Both the position numbers and the translations under genes were made by a program. A DNA stretch of 64,000 nt from Manis javanica (Eukaryota; Chordata; Mammalia; Pholidota; Manidae), in assembly GCF_040802235.1 (NCBI RefSeq), contig NC_133168.1, positions 31,143,759-31,207,758 on the forward strand. Reading direction: 5' to 3'. How positions within the stretch are numbered: the stretch's first letter is position 1; each line of letters opens with the position of its first letter. Below, piece by piece: positions 46,549 to 57,739 of the stretch. The notes under the pieces are model-generated. The model did not search any database, was not told the origin of the DNA, and saw nothing but the letters and a program-made list of their open reading frames with translations.

Positions 46549-47031
46549 AAAAACTCTAATTTTGAAATACAGATCCACCACATACCTACTTGTCTGTCCC
46601 CATCATGTGACCCCCATTGGTAACCATTTTTACTAATTTGGTCATACATTTGCCTGTAAATACAAGTACATATTCCCTTACATTTCTTATACAAAAGGTA
46701 AGATATATATAAGGTGCTATATATACTGTTCTAATACTTTCTTTTTTTCACATAAAATTCTTAGCTTTTGATATGAGTACATAGATAGCTTTCTCATTTT
46801 ATAGTGTTGCATACTTTCGTGCAGATGTGTCAAGAGTTTGTTAACCAGTCTAAGGGGTACTATTTAGTTAAAGCCTCACCTACGCTTAAAGTAGGCATTG
46901 TTATCCTGAATTTGCAAAGAAATCCAAAGCTCTGGGAACTTCTGCAGTGCTTCCATGGTGACCTCTATTTTCTATGGTCGAGTAGATGGATTCATATTAT
47001 CTCCCCATGGTGGAAACAATAGAATCAGTTC
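46549..47031 (-). other. Candidate LINE-1 3'-transduced flank
   Basis: Sequence between the LINE-1 D poly(A) and the outer tail next to the target duplication. It resembles the 3' part of an old interspersed repeat in the same orientation. It is taken as transduced because the duplication encloses it together with the LINE-1. No good AATAAA was seen just before the second tail, which weakens the case slightly. Confidence 0.65.
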
Positions 47032-47379
47032 TTTTTTTTTTTATTAAGGTATGATTGATATACAGTCTTTGAAGGTTTCACATGAAAAAAATTATGTGGT
47101 TACTACATTTACCCATATTATCAAGTACCCAACCATATCCCAGTGCAGTCACTGTCTGTCAGTGTAGTAAGATGACACAGATCCACTATGTGCCTTCTCT
47201 GTGCTACACTGTTCTTCCCGTGATCCCCCACACCATGCGTACTAAACATAATACCCCTCAATCCCCTTCTGCCTCCCTCCTCACCCGCCCTCCCACACCC
47301 CTCCTCTTTGGTAACCACTAGTTCATTCTTGGAGTCTCTGAGTCTGCTGCTATTTTGTTCCTTCAGTTTTGCTTCATTG

Positions 47380-50300
47380 TTAGACTCCGCAAATGAGGGA
47401 AATTATTTGGCATTGTCTTTCTCAGCCTGATTTATTTCCCTAAGCATAATGTCCTCCAGCTCCATACATGTTGTTGCAAAATGGTAGGATTTGTTTCTTT
47501 CTTATGGCCGACTAGTATTCCATTGTGTATATGTACCACTTCTTCTTTATCCATTTATCTACTGATGGACACTTAGATTGCTTCCATATCTTGGCTATTG
47601 TAAAAAGTGCTGCGATGAACATATGGGTGCATATGTCTTTTTGAATCTGAGAAGTATTCTTTGAGTAAATTCCAAGGAGTGGGATTCTCGGGTCAAATGG
47701 TATTTCTATTTTTAGTTTTATGAGGAACCTTCATATTGCTTTCCACAATGTTTAAACTAGCTTACATTCCACCAGCAGTATAGGAGGTTTCCCCTTTCTC
47801 TGCATCCTTTGTTGTTCTTAGACTTTTGGATGCTGGCGATCCTTACTGGTGTGAGGTGATATCTAATTATGGTTTTAACTTGTATTTCCTTGATGATTAG
47901 TGATGTGGAGCATCTTTTCATGTGTCTGTTGGCCATCTGAATTTCTTCTTTGATGAACTGTCTTTTCATATCCTCTGCCCATTAGTTAATTGGGATATTT
48001 ACTTTTTGGGAGTTGAGGCATGTAAGTTCTTTATATATTTTGGATGTTGACCCCTTGTCAGCTATGTCATTTACAAATATATTCTCCAGTACTGCAGGAT
48101 GCCTTTTTGTTCTGTTGATGGTGTCCTTTGTCATGCAGAAACTTTTTAGTTAGATGTATTCCCATGAGTTCATTTCTGCTTTTGTTTCCCTTTCTCAAGG
48201 AGATGTGTTCAGGAAGAAGTTGCTCCTGCTTACATTCAGGAGATGTTTGCTTATGTTGTCTTCTAAGAGTTTTATAGTTTCATGACTTACATCCAATTTT
48301 TTAATTCATTTTAAGTTTATTTTTGTATATGGGGTTAACAATAATCCAGTTTCACTGTCTTGCATGTAGCTGTCCAGTTTTGCCAACACCAGCTGTTGAA
48401 GAGGCTGTCATTTCCCCATTGTATATCCATGGCTCCTTTATCATATATTAATTGCCCATATATGGTTGGGTTTATATCAGGGCTCTCTAGTCTTTTCCAT
48501 TGGTCTATGGGTCTGTTCTTGTGCCAGTACCAAATTGTCTTGATTACTGTGGATTTGTAGTAGAGCATGAAGCTGGGGAGCATAATGCCTCCAGCTTTAT
48601 TCTTCCTTCTCAGGATTGCTTTGGCTATTTGAGGTCTTTTATGGTTCCATATGAACTTTAGAATGATTTTCCCTAGTTGGTTGAAGAATGCTGTTGGTAT
48701 TTCGATAGGAATCGAATTGAATCTATAGATTGCTTTAGTCAGGATGGACATTTTGACAATATTAAATCTTCCTATCCAGAAACATGGGATGTATTTCCAT
48801 TGATCAGTATCTCCTTTTATTTCTCTTAAGAGTGTCATGTAGTTTTCAGGGTATATAGGTCTTTCTTCACTTCCTTGGTTAGGTTTATTCCTAGGTATTT
48901 TATTCTTTTTGATGCAACTGTCAATGGAATTGTTTACCTGATTTCTCTCTCTGCTAGTTCATTCTTAGTGTATAGGAATGCCACAGATTTCTGTGTATTA
49001 ATTTTGTATCCTGCAACTTTGCTGAATTCGGATATTAGATCTAGTAGTTTTAGAGTGGATTCTTCAGGTTTTTTTATGTATAATATCATGTCATCTGCAA
49101 ACAGGGACAGTTTACCTTCTTCCTTGCCAATCTGGATGCCTTTTATTTCTTTGTGTTGTCTGATTGCTGTGGCTAGGACCTCCAGTACTATGTTGAATAG
49201 AAGTGGGGAGAGTGGGCATCCTTATCTTGTTCCCGATCGTAAAGGAAAAGCTTTCAGTTTCTTGCTTCTTGGTATGGTGTTGGCTGTGGGTTTGTCATAT
49301 ATGGCCTTTATATGTTGAGGTACTTGCCCTCTATACTCATTTTGTTGAGTGTTTTTATCATGAATGGATGTTGAATTTTGTTAAATGCACTTTCAGCATC
49401 TATGGAGATGATCATGTGGTTTTTGTCCTTCTTTTTGTTGATGTGGTGGATAATTTTGATGGATTTTCGAATGTTGTACCATCCTTGCATCCCTGACATA
49501 AATCCTACTTGATCATAATGAATGATTTTTCTGATGTATTTTTTAATTCGGTTTGCTAATATTTTGTTGAGTATTTTTGCATCTATGTTCATCAGGAATA
49601 TTGGTCTGTAATTTTCTTTTTTTGTGGTGTCTTTGCCTGGTTTTGGTGTTAGAGTGATGCTGGCCTCATAGAATGAGTTTGGAAGTATTCCCTCTTTTGC
49701 TACTCTTTGGAAAACTTTAAGGAGGATGGGTATTAGGTCTGTACTAAATGTTTGATAAATTTTAGTGGTGAATTCATCTGATCCAGGGTTTGTTCTTAGG
49801 TCATTTTTTGATTACCAGTTCAACTTCTTTGCTGGTAATTGGTCTGTTCATATTTTCTGTTTCTTCCTAGGTCAGCCTTGGAAGGTGCTATTTTTCTAGA
49901 AAGTCGTCAATTTCTTCTAGGTTATCAAGTTTTTTAGCATATAATTTTTCATAGTATTCTCTTATGATTCCTTGTATTTCTGTGGTGTCCATAGTGATTT
50001 CTCCTTTCTCATTTATGATTCTTTTTATATGGGTAGACTCTCATTTTTTCTTGATAAGTCTGGCTAGGGGTTTATCTGTTCTGTTTATTTTCTCAAAAAA
50101 ACAGTTTTTGTTCTCATTGATTCTATTGTTTTATTCTTCTCACTTTTATTTATTTATGCTCTAATCTTTATTATGTCCCTCCTTCTACTGACTTTGGGCC
50201 TCATTTGTTCTTCTTTTTCTAGTTTCCTTAATTGTGAGTTTAGATTGCTTTTATGGGATTGTTCTTCTTTCCTGAGGTAAGCCCTGTATTGCAATATACT

Positions 50301-51168
50301 TTCCTCTTAGCATGGCCTTGGCTGCATCCCACAGATTTTGTGGTGTTGAATTATTATTGTCATTTGTCTCCATATATTGTTTGATCTATGTTTTTATTTG
50401 GTCATTGGTTATTTAGGAGCATGTTGTGAAGCCTCCATGTGTTTGTAGGATTTTTCATTTTCTTTGAGTAATTTATTTCTAGTTTCATACCTTTGTAGTC
50501 AGAGAAACTGGTTGGTACAATTTCAATCTTTTTGAATTTACTGAGGCCCTTTTTGTGGCCTAGTATGTGATCTCTTCTTGAAAATATTCCATGTGGTCTT
50601 GAAAAGAATGTGTATTCTGCTGCTTTTGGGTGTAGAGTTCTGTAGATGTCTGTTAGGTCCATCTGTTCTAATGTGTTGTTCAGTGCCTCTGTGTCCTTAC
50701 TTATTTTCTTTGTGGTTGATCTGTCCTTCAGAGTTAGTGGTGGGTTGAAGTCTCCTAGAATTAATGCATTGCATTCTATTTCCCCTTTTAATTCAGTTAG
50801 TATTTGTTTCACATATGTAGGTGCTTCTATGTTGGGAGCATAGATATTTATAATGGTTATATCTTCTATGTCTCTTGTGACTTTCTGTGTTTTGAAGTCT
50901 ATTTTGTCTGAAAGAAATACTGCAACTCCTGATTTTTTCTCTCTATCAGTTGCATGAGATATCTTTTTCCATCTCTTCAATTTTAGTCTGTGTATGTCTT
51001 TGGACTTAAAGTGAGTCTCTTGTAGGCAGCATATATATGGGTCTTGTTTTTTATCCATTCAGTGACTTTATGTCTTTTGATTGGTGCATTCCATCTATTT
51101 ACATTTAGGGTGACTATCAATTGGTATGTACTTATTGTGACTGCACACTTTAGATTCGTGCTTACCAA
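47380..51168 (-). pseudogene. LINE-1 D ORF2 (endonuclease and reverse transcriptase), broken
   Basis: The start is the complement of 51166-51168 (MVSTNLKC), and the normal end (ICGV then TAA) is the complement of 47380-47382. The endonuclease occupies about 51168-50400, with an open 218-codon piece at 51058-50402. Its LGDFN motif remains, but the catalytic histidine of SDH is tyrosine (SDYKGMKLEI) and SRIDH has become SRRDH. FADD is encoded by the complement of 49090-49101. The piece 48838-48335 (167 codons) covers the region after the reverse transcriptase. Frameshifts and stops separate the pieces. Confidence 0.93.
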
Positions 51169-51293
51169 AGGTTCAAGGTTAACTTCCTTACTATCTAAGA
51201 GTCTAGCTCAACTCACTTAATATGCTATTACAAGCACAATCTAAAGCTTCCTCTCTTTCTCCTCCTTTTTTCATCTTCTTCGGTTCTTTATAT

Positions 51294-51320
51294 AGAGCCA
51301 CAGTTTTTTTTTTTTTTTTT
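51294..51320. repeat. Target-site duplication of LINE-1 D, right copy, with T17 tract
   Basis: AGAGCCACAG then 17 T residues. Partner of 46525-46541. Confidence 0.8.
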
Positions 51321-53070
51321 GGTGGTTGTTTTTGTTATGGATACTTCTAATACTGTACTTTAACTGCTTAAATAACTTGAGTGGAAAAGAAAATCTTTTT
51401 ACACACTATGTCTGTGTTACCATATATTAGAGTAAAATGGAAGCAGTTTAATGTTGTTAGGGAAAAAAGTGTCTTGATTTCAAATGCTTAACTGGAATGA
51501 AAATTTGCACTCAAGAGAAAAGCGAATAAAGTCAGTTAACTAAGTCTTGAGTTTGTATTGATAACAATAGTATGTGTTGCCTGTCACCCTCCTCAGCAAT
51601 GTCCCTTTGTTGGCTATCTTCAGTATTCTGCCAATTGGAATAAAAACTTAAATATTAATGATAAAATATTCACTACTCAACATTTTATATGGAGAAATCA
51701 CTTTAGTTTCTGATTTTAATTTTTGGAACATATTGCTTACCTCTGCATTTCCCAGTGTGTGTTTGAGAGCGATTCCAGAAATACAAGGTTGCTGGAGCAA
51801 AAGGAATGTGGAGAATAGTTCATGTTATATTTTTTCGCTTGGAAGTTTATAATGAACTTCTGTATAATAAGAACTGAGATGTGGGATATAGAAACATTTT
51901 TAACATTTTATATTACTCATTTCCCAAACCGTAGACCCATTAGGCTTAATGTTATGGATTTAGTGTTCCATGACCCATTATTTAGGAAGTGATGGATTAA
52001 CTCAACTTTCATATATGAAAAGTTTTGGAAGTTAATTTTTCAGGCTATTTTAACTTGCACTTTGCTTTGTTCTCTTGTTAAATTTTTAAATTGCCTTCAA
52101 TGTGGGGAAATTACTTCTGGCAAAAGGTAATTGAGAGCAGATATCTCAATTTTAGTGTTTACTAAACTATCATGTGCAGAAATCAATCTAAAAGAAGAAT
52201 CAATAATATCATAAAAAAGCAAGCATTTCCACTAAAAAAAAAGCCACTGTTGCGATTAGTGCATTTAAAAATATTCAAGATAATGGTATTTAAAATTATA
52301 AAGTTTTTATGGTGGTAAATATGAGAATCTTAGAAAAAAATGCAATGATAATTGGAAATGAATACATTATAAAATATAGCCTAGGAAAGGATTTTAGAAA
52401 TAATTGACTGCTTATTTCTTGAACTTCTTAACCTAATGTGCTATCATGACTAAAAAGTACTACCAGAAAAGAAATAAAACTGAAAACATCAGCCTGACAT
52501 TATTCAAAGTTAAAGAATTTTTGTAATTCTAGTTTTCCATGTCTTCAGGAATAAGACTATAAAATCACAGAGAATAATTTGAAGAATAATTTCGATAAAG
52601 CAGGTAAAATGTGTTCTATATTAATATAAAAGAAAATAGGGTTTATAAAAATAATTACAAGGAAACACAAGAGTAAATGAAGGCATAACTAAAACTGATA
52701 TATTGTATATCAACTATACTTCAATTAAAAATAAACAAAATTAAAAAGTAAAAATATTTAAATTCATGAAAAATTAGAGCAAGTTCTTTAGTTCATCAAA
52801 TACAGAAAATGTTCAGTAAAGTGACTCTCTTTGACTCTTGAATGTTGAAATGTTAGTAGTCTCAAAAGAGACACATAACAATCACTACAGGCTGGAAGTG
52901 TAGTGAATTGAAGAAAATTTTAAGATATTCATGAATAACTTGTGATTTTGAAAAATGTAGTGGCTACCTGAAATAACTGTTGGAAATGGTAGGTGTTTAA
53001 ATAAAGAAGAATCCTGACTTTCTAAGGCAATAAAACCAAGTAATTGAGTGTGGCCTCTGGAGTATACAAT
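51321..53070. other. Unassigned DNA with a LINE-1-like 3' tail
   Basis: No coding evidence. A 'tattgtatatcaactatacttcaatt' LINE-1-type ending occurs at about 52700-52725. Confidence 0.5.
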
Positions 53071-53074
53071 TATA

Positions 53075-53154
53075 ATTTTCAACCTCTTATGTAATATCCC
53101 CAGTGGCACAATTTTGAAATTATATAACTATTTTGAAGTTTATTATATGTCCAA
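53075..53154 (+). repeat. Exact 80-bp direct repeat, copy 1
   Basis: Identical base for base to 53464-53543, in the same orientation and 389 bp apart. A MIR element begins right after this copy. Confidence 0.97.
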
Positions 53155-53335
53155 GCTGTCATCCTGACTTTTCCACTTATGTGTGATATTTGAATGCTAC
53201 TTAACTTCTCTAAATCTCATTATTTTCTCCTGTGAAATGGGGAAACAACAGAACCTACTTCACTAGATTGTTGTAAAATTCTTAGCACAGTGTTAGGTAC
53301 GTTGCTAGATTTAAAAAATGCTAGCTGTTGTTATA
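53155..53335 (+). mobile_element. MIR SINE between the direct repeats
   Basis: MIR-like 'gaatgctacttaacttctct', 'ctcctgtgaaatggggaaac' and 'cttagcacagtgttaggtac'. Confidence 0.7.
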
Positions 53336-53463
53336 TTATTGTACAATTCATAACTGGTGACACTTCACTGAACCTTGGAGGACAAAACAATCCCAAAACA
53401 CACATCAGAGCTATTCTAAAAGGCCAGATATGTAGCTTGGAGGAAACTGGCAAGATCCAGCAT

Positions 53464-53543
53464 ATTTTCAACCTCTTATGTAATATCCCCAGTGGCACAA
53501 TTTTGAAATTATATAACTATTTTGAAGTTTATTATATGTCCAA
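53464..53543 (+). repeat. Exact 80-bp direct repeat, copy 2
   Basis: Second copy of 53075-53154 without any difference, although the surrounding DNA holds ancient repeats. That suggests a recent local duplication. Confidence 0.97.
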
Positions 53544-53544
53544 A

Positions 53545-55965
53545 TTTGTCATCAGCAGTGTTTGATGATATTCTGTGCCATATTTTTGTCTACTACTTAT
53601 TATAAGAAGAAACCCTAAATATTATCATTTAATGTTATTAGTTTTTTACAAAAATTTACTTATCTTAGGACTGGAAGAAAATCCTTTGCCTTGTCCTCCT
53701 CAACAATTTCTTTCTTTTTTAATTTTGTCTGATGTTACGGTAAAAGTAGAAAGTTGCTTTTACTTAACTGTTGAATTTTTCTGAGTGTGTTTACTGTAAG
53801 TAATGAACTGTAATTACTTTTGCAATTACAGCTTATTTGATTGAATTTTCCACTGACTGCACAAAACATCTGTCCTACTGGGACCATGCGTAGTTTCTGA
53901 TCTTGATACAATATGCTGTTAAAATATAGTAACATCTGCAGTCCATTAATTTCTAAAGCAATAGGGAAGTTAGGCTTCCAAATGTGTTCAGTCAAGTTTA
54001 TACTTGGGAATTATGTCTCTTTGCTTTCCATCTAAGTGGACTGAGACAACTCATGCTTTCTGCTTTGTTTTAGTGTTACTCAGTGTGCAATAGAGAAATA
54101 CGGACAATTAAAATAGTATGTGATTTAATACTCAATTTTATTCTGACTGTAATAACTATCCTCAGAGATAACAGAAATAACAATAGCAAGAAGACACTTT
54201 ATTATAATTTTACTGACCTCAGGAAGCTGTTACTGAACTAACTTATGTGAAGATATTTTGTGCTTAAAGCACTTTTATGTGGCCTTCTTTGAAGCCTAAG
54301 TTTAAGGATATTTAAAAGGTAGAAAAGAAGCTCCTGGGAATGTAAGAGTTTTTAATTTTTTCTGAGAGCACAGTTAAAGACCACCATTATCATTATCTTT
54401 GTGTATTGTTCCCTACAGAAATATTCTGGCTAATATAGAAATGTTTCTCTAACAAAGTCTAGAAATAGGTTTTTGCACCCTTATGTTTTAGAAAAAAGAA
54501 CAAGTGAGATATAAAGAAATTATAGAGATGAAATAATGTCAACAAAGGTAAGATCAACGCAGTCACCTTAAATGGTCATTCATTTTTCATGTATACTTTG
54601 GAATCTCAGTATCTTTTTACCCAAGTTCAGTTTGTATTTTTCAATCAATAACAATGGTCACTCCAATTTTCAAAGTAGAAGGTACTGTCCATTAAAGTCT
54701 GTATTAAAAAATTATGATTGTAGAAGCTGCTCATGCTGACAAAGGTTTTCCATACTTGCTTGCAGCTCTTACTGCCTTGGTTTCTGGCCAGTGAGACATG
54801 GTTGGGAGTAATGAATGCTACTTTAAGGCTGTCCCTTCAGTCTTCTCTCTTCTTCTCCCAGGTCATCCTTGAAGGTCAAGTGTTTCGCATGGCAGAGCAA
54901 TGAGAAAAAAAACTGCTTTATTCACATCAGACAGGGCCATCAATAAAAAATATCCATATTTAGTATTAAATTTCTGAGATTTAGATTTGTTGAAGCACCC
55001 ATATTAAAACATCCCAACATCATTATTAAATATAATCTGTAATCCTAGTTAGGTAGTTACCATTGATTCTATGAACATGGATATTACTTAAGAGGACCCA
55101 TAAATCTTTGGCACTTCTTAACTATACTATGTCTATTTCTCAGTTTAATAAGACTGACAAATATTATATTTAAATAATATAATATACACACTTTATATTC
55201 ATATATATATAAATTATTATTTTCTGAAAATGGCTTATTTAATCACTAAATTAAATCAGTGACAAAAATAGGATGACACTATTTTTGTGAGGAAGGAGAG
55301 AGAGTCTAGGAATAGCCAGGGAAGCCCGACTGAAGGATGACCTTGGAAATTGACAGGGAGAACAAAGAAAGAGTGGAGTGCCCTCCTAGAGGGAGAGAAG
55401 GCTTTCAGCTGTCCGGAGCAACCAGGGGCCTGGAGGAAAAACGCTGACTGGGCCACCATCATTTGGGGAGCTGCTGAGTACAAGCGGCCAGGTTAATAAA
55501 GTTCTTGACTCTTCTCTGTCTTGAATGTGGATGGAGGAGGACTAAGCTGCTTGAGGTAATCTGATGCACTCTTTCTACCACCATTGCACATCTTAAATAG
55601 GTTTTAAACATGCCCCAGTGTGTTCATTTCCTGTGGTGGATTTATAGTATGTGACAGGAAACCCATTTCTTTTCCTGTAGATGATAAATTCATTACCTTG
55701 ACACAGAATTCCAACTCACTTACTGCACTTATGTCCATAGCAATGAGAATCAGGCTTTTTTTCTACCTATTTTTTCTTGTACTGGAAGTATGGTACAGCA
55801 AAAACTGTGTTCCATTAAAAATATTTTAAAGCATTGTTATACAAAGGTTTTATCACAGTTACTTCTTTAGACTACATACTTCATAAATCTATAATCACAC
55901 TCTAGACCACAGAATTCTATCTAAACTAGCAGAGTATGGAATTCTTTAAAATCAATTAAATGAGA
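53545..55965. other. Unassigned DNA
   Basis: No gene. A GC-richer part at about 55255-55520 containing 'ggttaataaagttcttgact' could be an old LTR fragment but is too weak to call. Confidence 0.5.
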
Positions 55966-56608
55966 GGATTGCCGAAAAGATGGTGGCGTGAGAGGTGAGA
56001 CAGAGGCTTCCTCCTAAAACCACATATAATATGAAAATACAATTAATACAACAACCCTAAGAGAGCAATAGGAAAGAGGACAATGCCAGACTGCATACAT
56101 CTGAAGAAAAGAGCAGACCTCACGGAACAGTGTAATGTACCAAAGCAGTGGCCCGGTGGGACCCAAACCCTTCCCCCCCCCCCCAGCTCAACTGCAGGAG
56201 GAATAGAAACTGAGTGGGAGGGAGTGGAGGCCTGGGACTGCTGAATACCTAACTCTGGAGATCTTCTCTGGGAGCACAAACCTACATTTCATGGTGCTTT
56301 CATGATACTCTCATGATTACGGGGTTAGAAAGCTAAGACAGGCAGAATTCCTGGGGAGACTGGGATTCCAGCTGCTTGTGGAAAGCAGGGATCCATATCC
56401 AGATGCTCTGGGACAAAAGCTTATACCTGTGTGTTCGGCCCACTGGTTTAGGCAGTAGAGACAGACATAGCAGCCAGGAAGCAGGAAACAGCACTTTCCT
56501 CACCCCTAGGCACAAATACCACTCCCCTGCAACCCCTGACATTGATTCAGGGGCTGAGCAGCTCCAGAGAGTAGAGCTTCTGTACACTAGATGGTACCAT
56601 ATACAAAC

Positions 56609-57463
56609 ATGACATGCCAAAGGAACCTGGTACAGCATAAAATTATTAATACAACTACTGAGAAAGATTCAAATGACATGGACCTCACGACTCTTCCTGA
56701 AAGGGAGTTCAAATAAAAATCATCAACATGCTAATGGGGGTACAGAATGATATTCAAGAACTCAGGAATGAATTCCGGTTGGAGATCCAATCATTGAAGA
56801 GCACAGCAGAGGGTATTAAAAGCAGGTTGGATATGGTGGAGGAGACAATAAATGAAATAGAAACTAGAGAAGAGGAATACAAAGAAGCTGAGGTGAAGAG
56901 AGAAAAAAGGATCTCCAAGAATGGAAAAATATTGAGAGAACTGTGTGACCAATCCAAATAGAACAGTATTCGTAAGACAGGAATACCAGAAGAAGAAGAA
57001 GAAGAGAGAGAAAGGGAAAGAAAGTGTCTTGGAGGAAGTAATTGCTGAAATCTTCCCAAATCTGGGGAAGTAGATAATCTATCAGGCCATGGAGATGCAC
57101 AGATCTCCCAACACAAGGGACCCAGGGAAGACAACACCAAGACATATAGTAATTAAAATGGCAAATATCAAGGATAAGGACAGACTATTAAAAACAGCCA
57201 GAGAGAGAAATAAGATCACATACAAAGGAAAGTCCATCAGGCTAACATCAGAGTTCTCAGCAGAAACCTTACAGGCCAGAAGAGAGTGGCATGATGTATT
57301 TAATGCAATGAAGCAGAAGGGCCTGGAACCAAGATCACTTAATACAGCAAGATTATCATTTAAATTTCAAGGAGGGATTAAATAATTTCCAGATAAGCAA
57401 AAGCTGAGAGAATTTACTTCCCACAAACCTTCTCTACAGTCTATTATGGAAGGACAGCTATAG
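56609..57463 (+). pseudogene. LINE-1 E ORF1, broken
   Basis: The start ATG at 56609 begins MTCQRNLVQ, aligned with copy B. An in-frame TAA follows about 36 codons later (near 56717). The coiled coil is open at 56728-56961, then a stop (CDQSK then TAG) and frameshifts occur in the RNA-recognition part. The C-terminal domain is open at 57089-57385, with HRSPNTRDPGK and LQARREWHDVFNAM. The original end is TAG at 57461-57463. Confidence 0.92.
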
Positions 57464-57739
57464 ATGGAAGGGTTCCTAAGGTTTAATATCTGTCAACATA
57501 GGTAATAAAACCACAGTAAAGAAATTAGAACAGTTAATTACTAAGCAAATGCAAAATTAAATTAGCTATCCCCAAAGTCAATCAAGGGATAGATAAAGAG
57601 TACAGAATATGATACCTAATATATAAAGAATGGAGGAGGAAGAAAAAGGAGGAGAAAAAGAAAAGAACCTTTAGAAAGTGTTTGTAATGGCATACTAAGT
57701 GAGTTAAGTTAGACTATGTTAACCTTGAACCTTGAACCT

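Larger units (their letters stand above)
46535..51293 (-). mobile_element. LINE-1 copy D with 3' transduction, 5' truncated
   Basis: Minus-strand insertion flanked by the AGAGCCACAG duplication. The LINE-1 body is 51293-47032: a short piece of inter-ORF spacer, full ORF2 and 3' UTR, ending at an internal poly(A) (T-run at 47032-47042 on the plus strand). Beyond this tail lie about 480 bp of non-LINE-1 sequence (47031-46549) and a second A-rich tail (46548-46535). Truncation lies about 125 bp before the ORF2 start. Confidence 0.82.

Noticed and set aside
55255..55520. Possible additional LTR
   Set aside because: Only a vague 'aataaagttcttgact' resemblance. No ends, duplication or partner were found.
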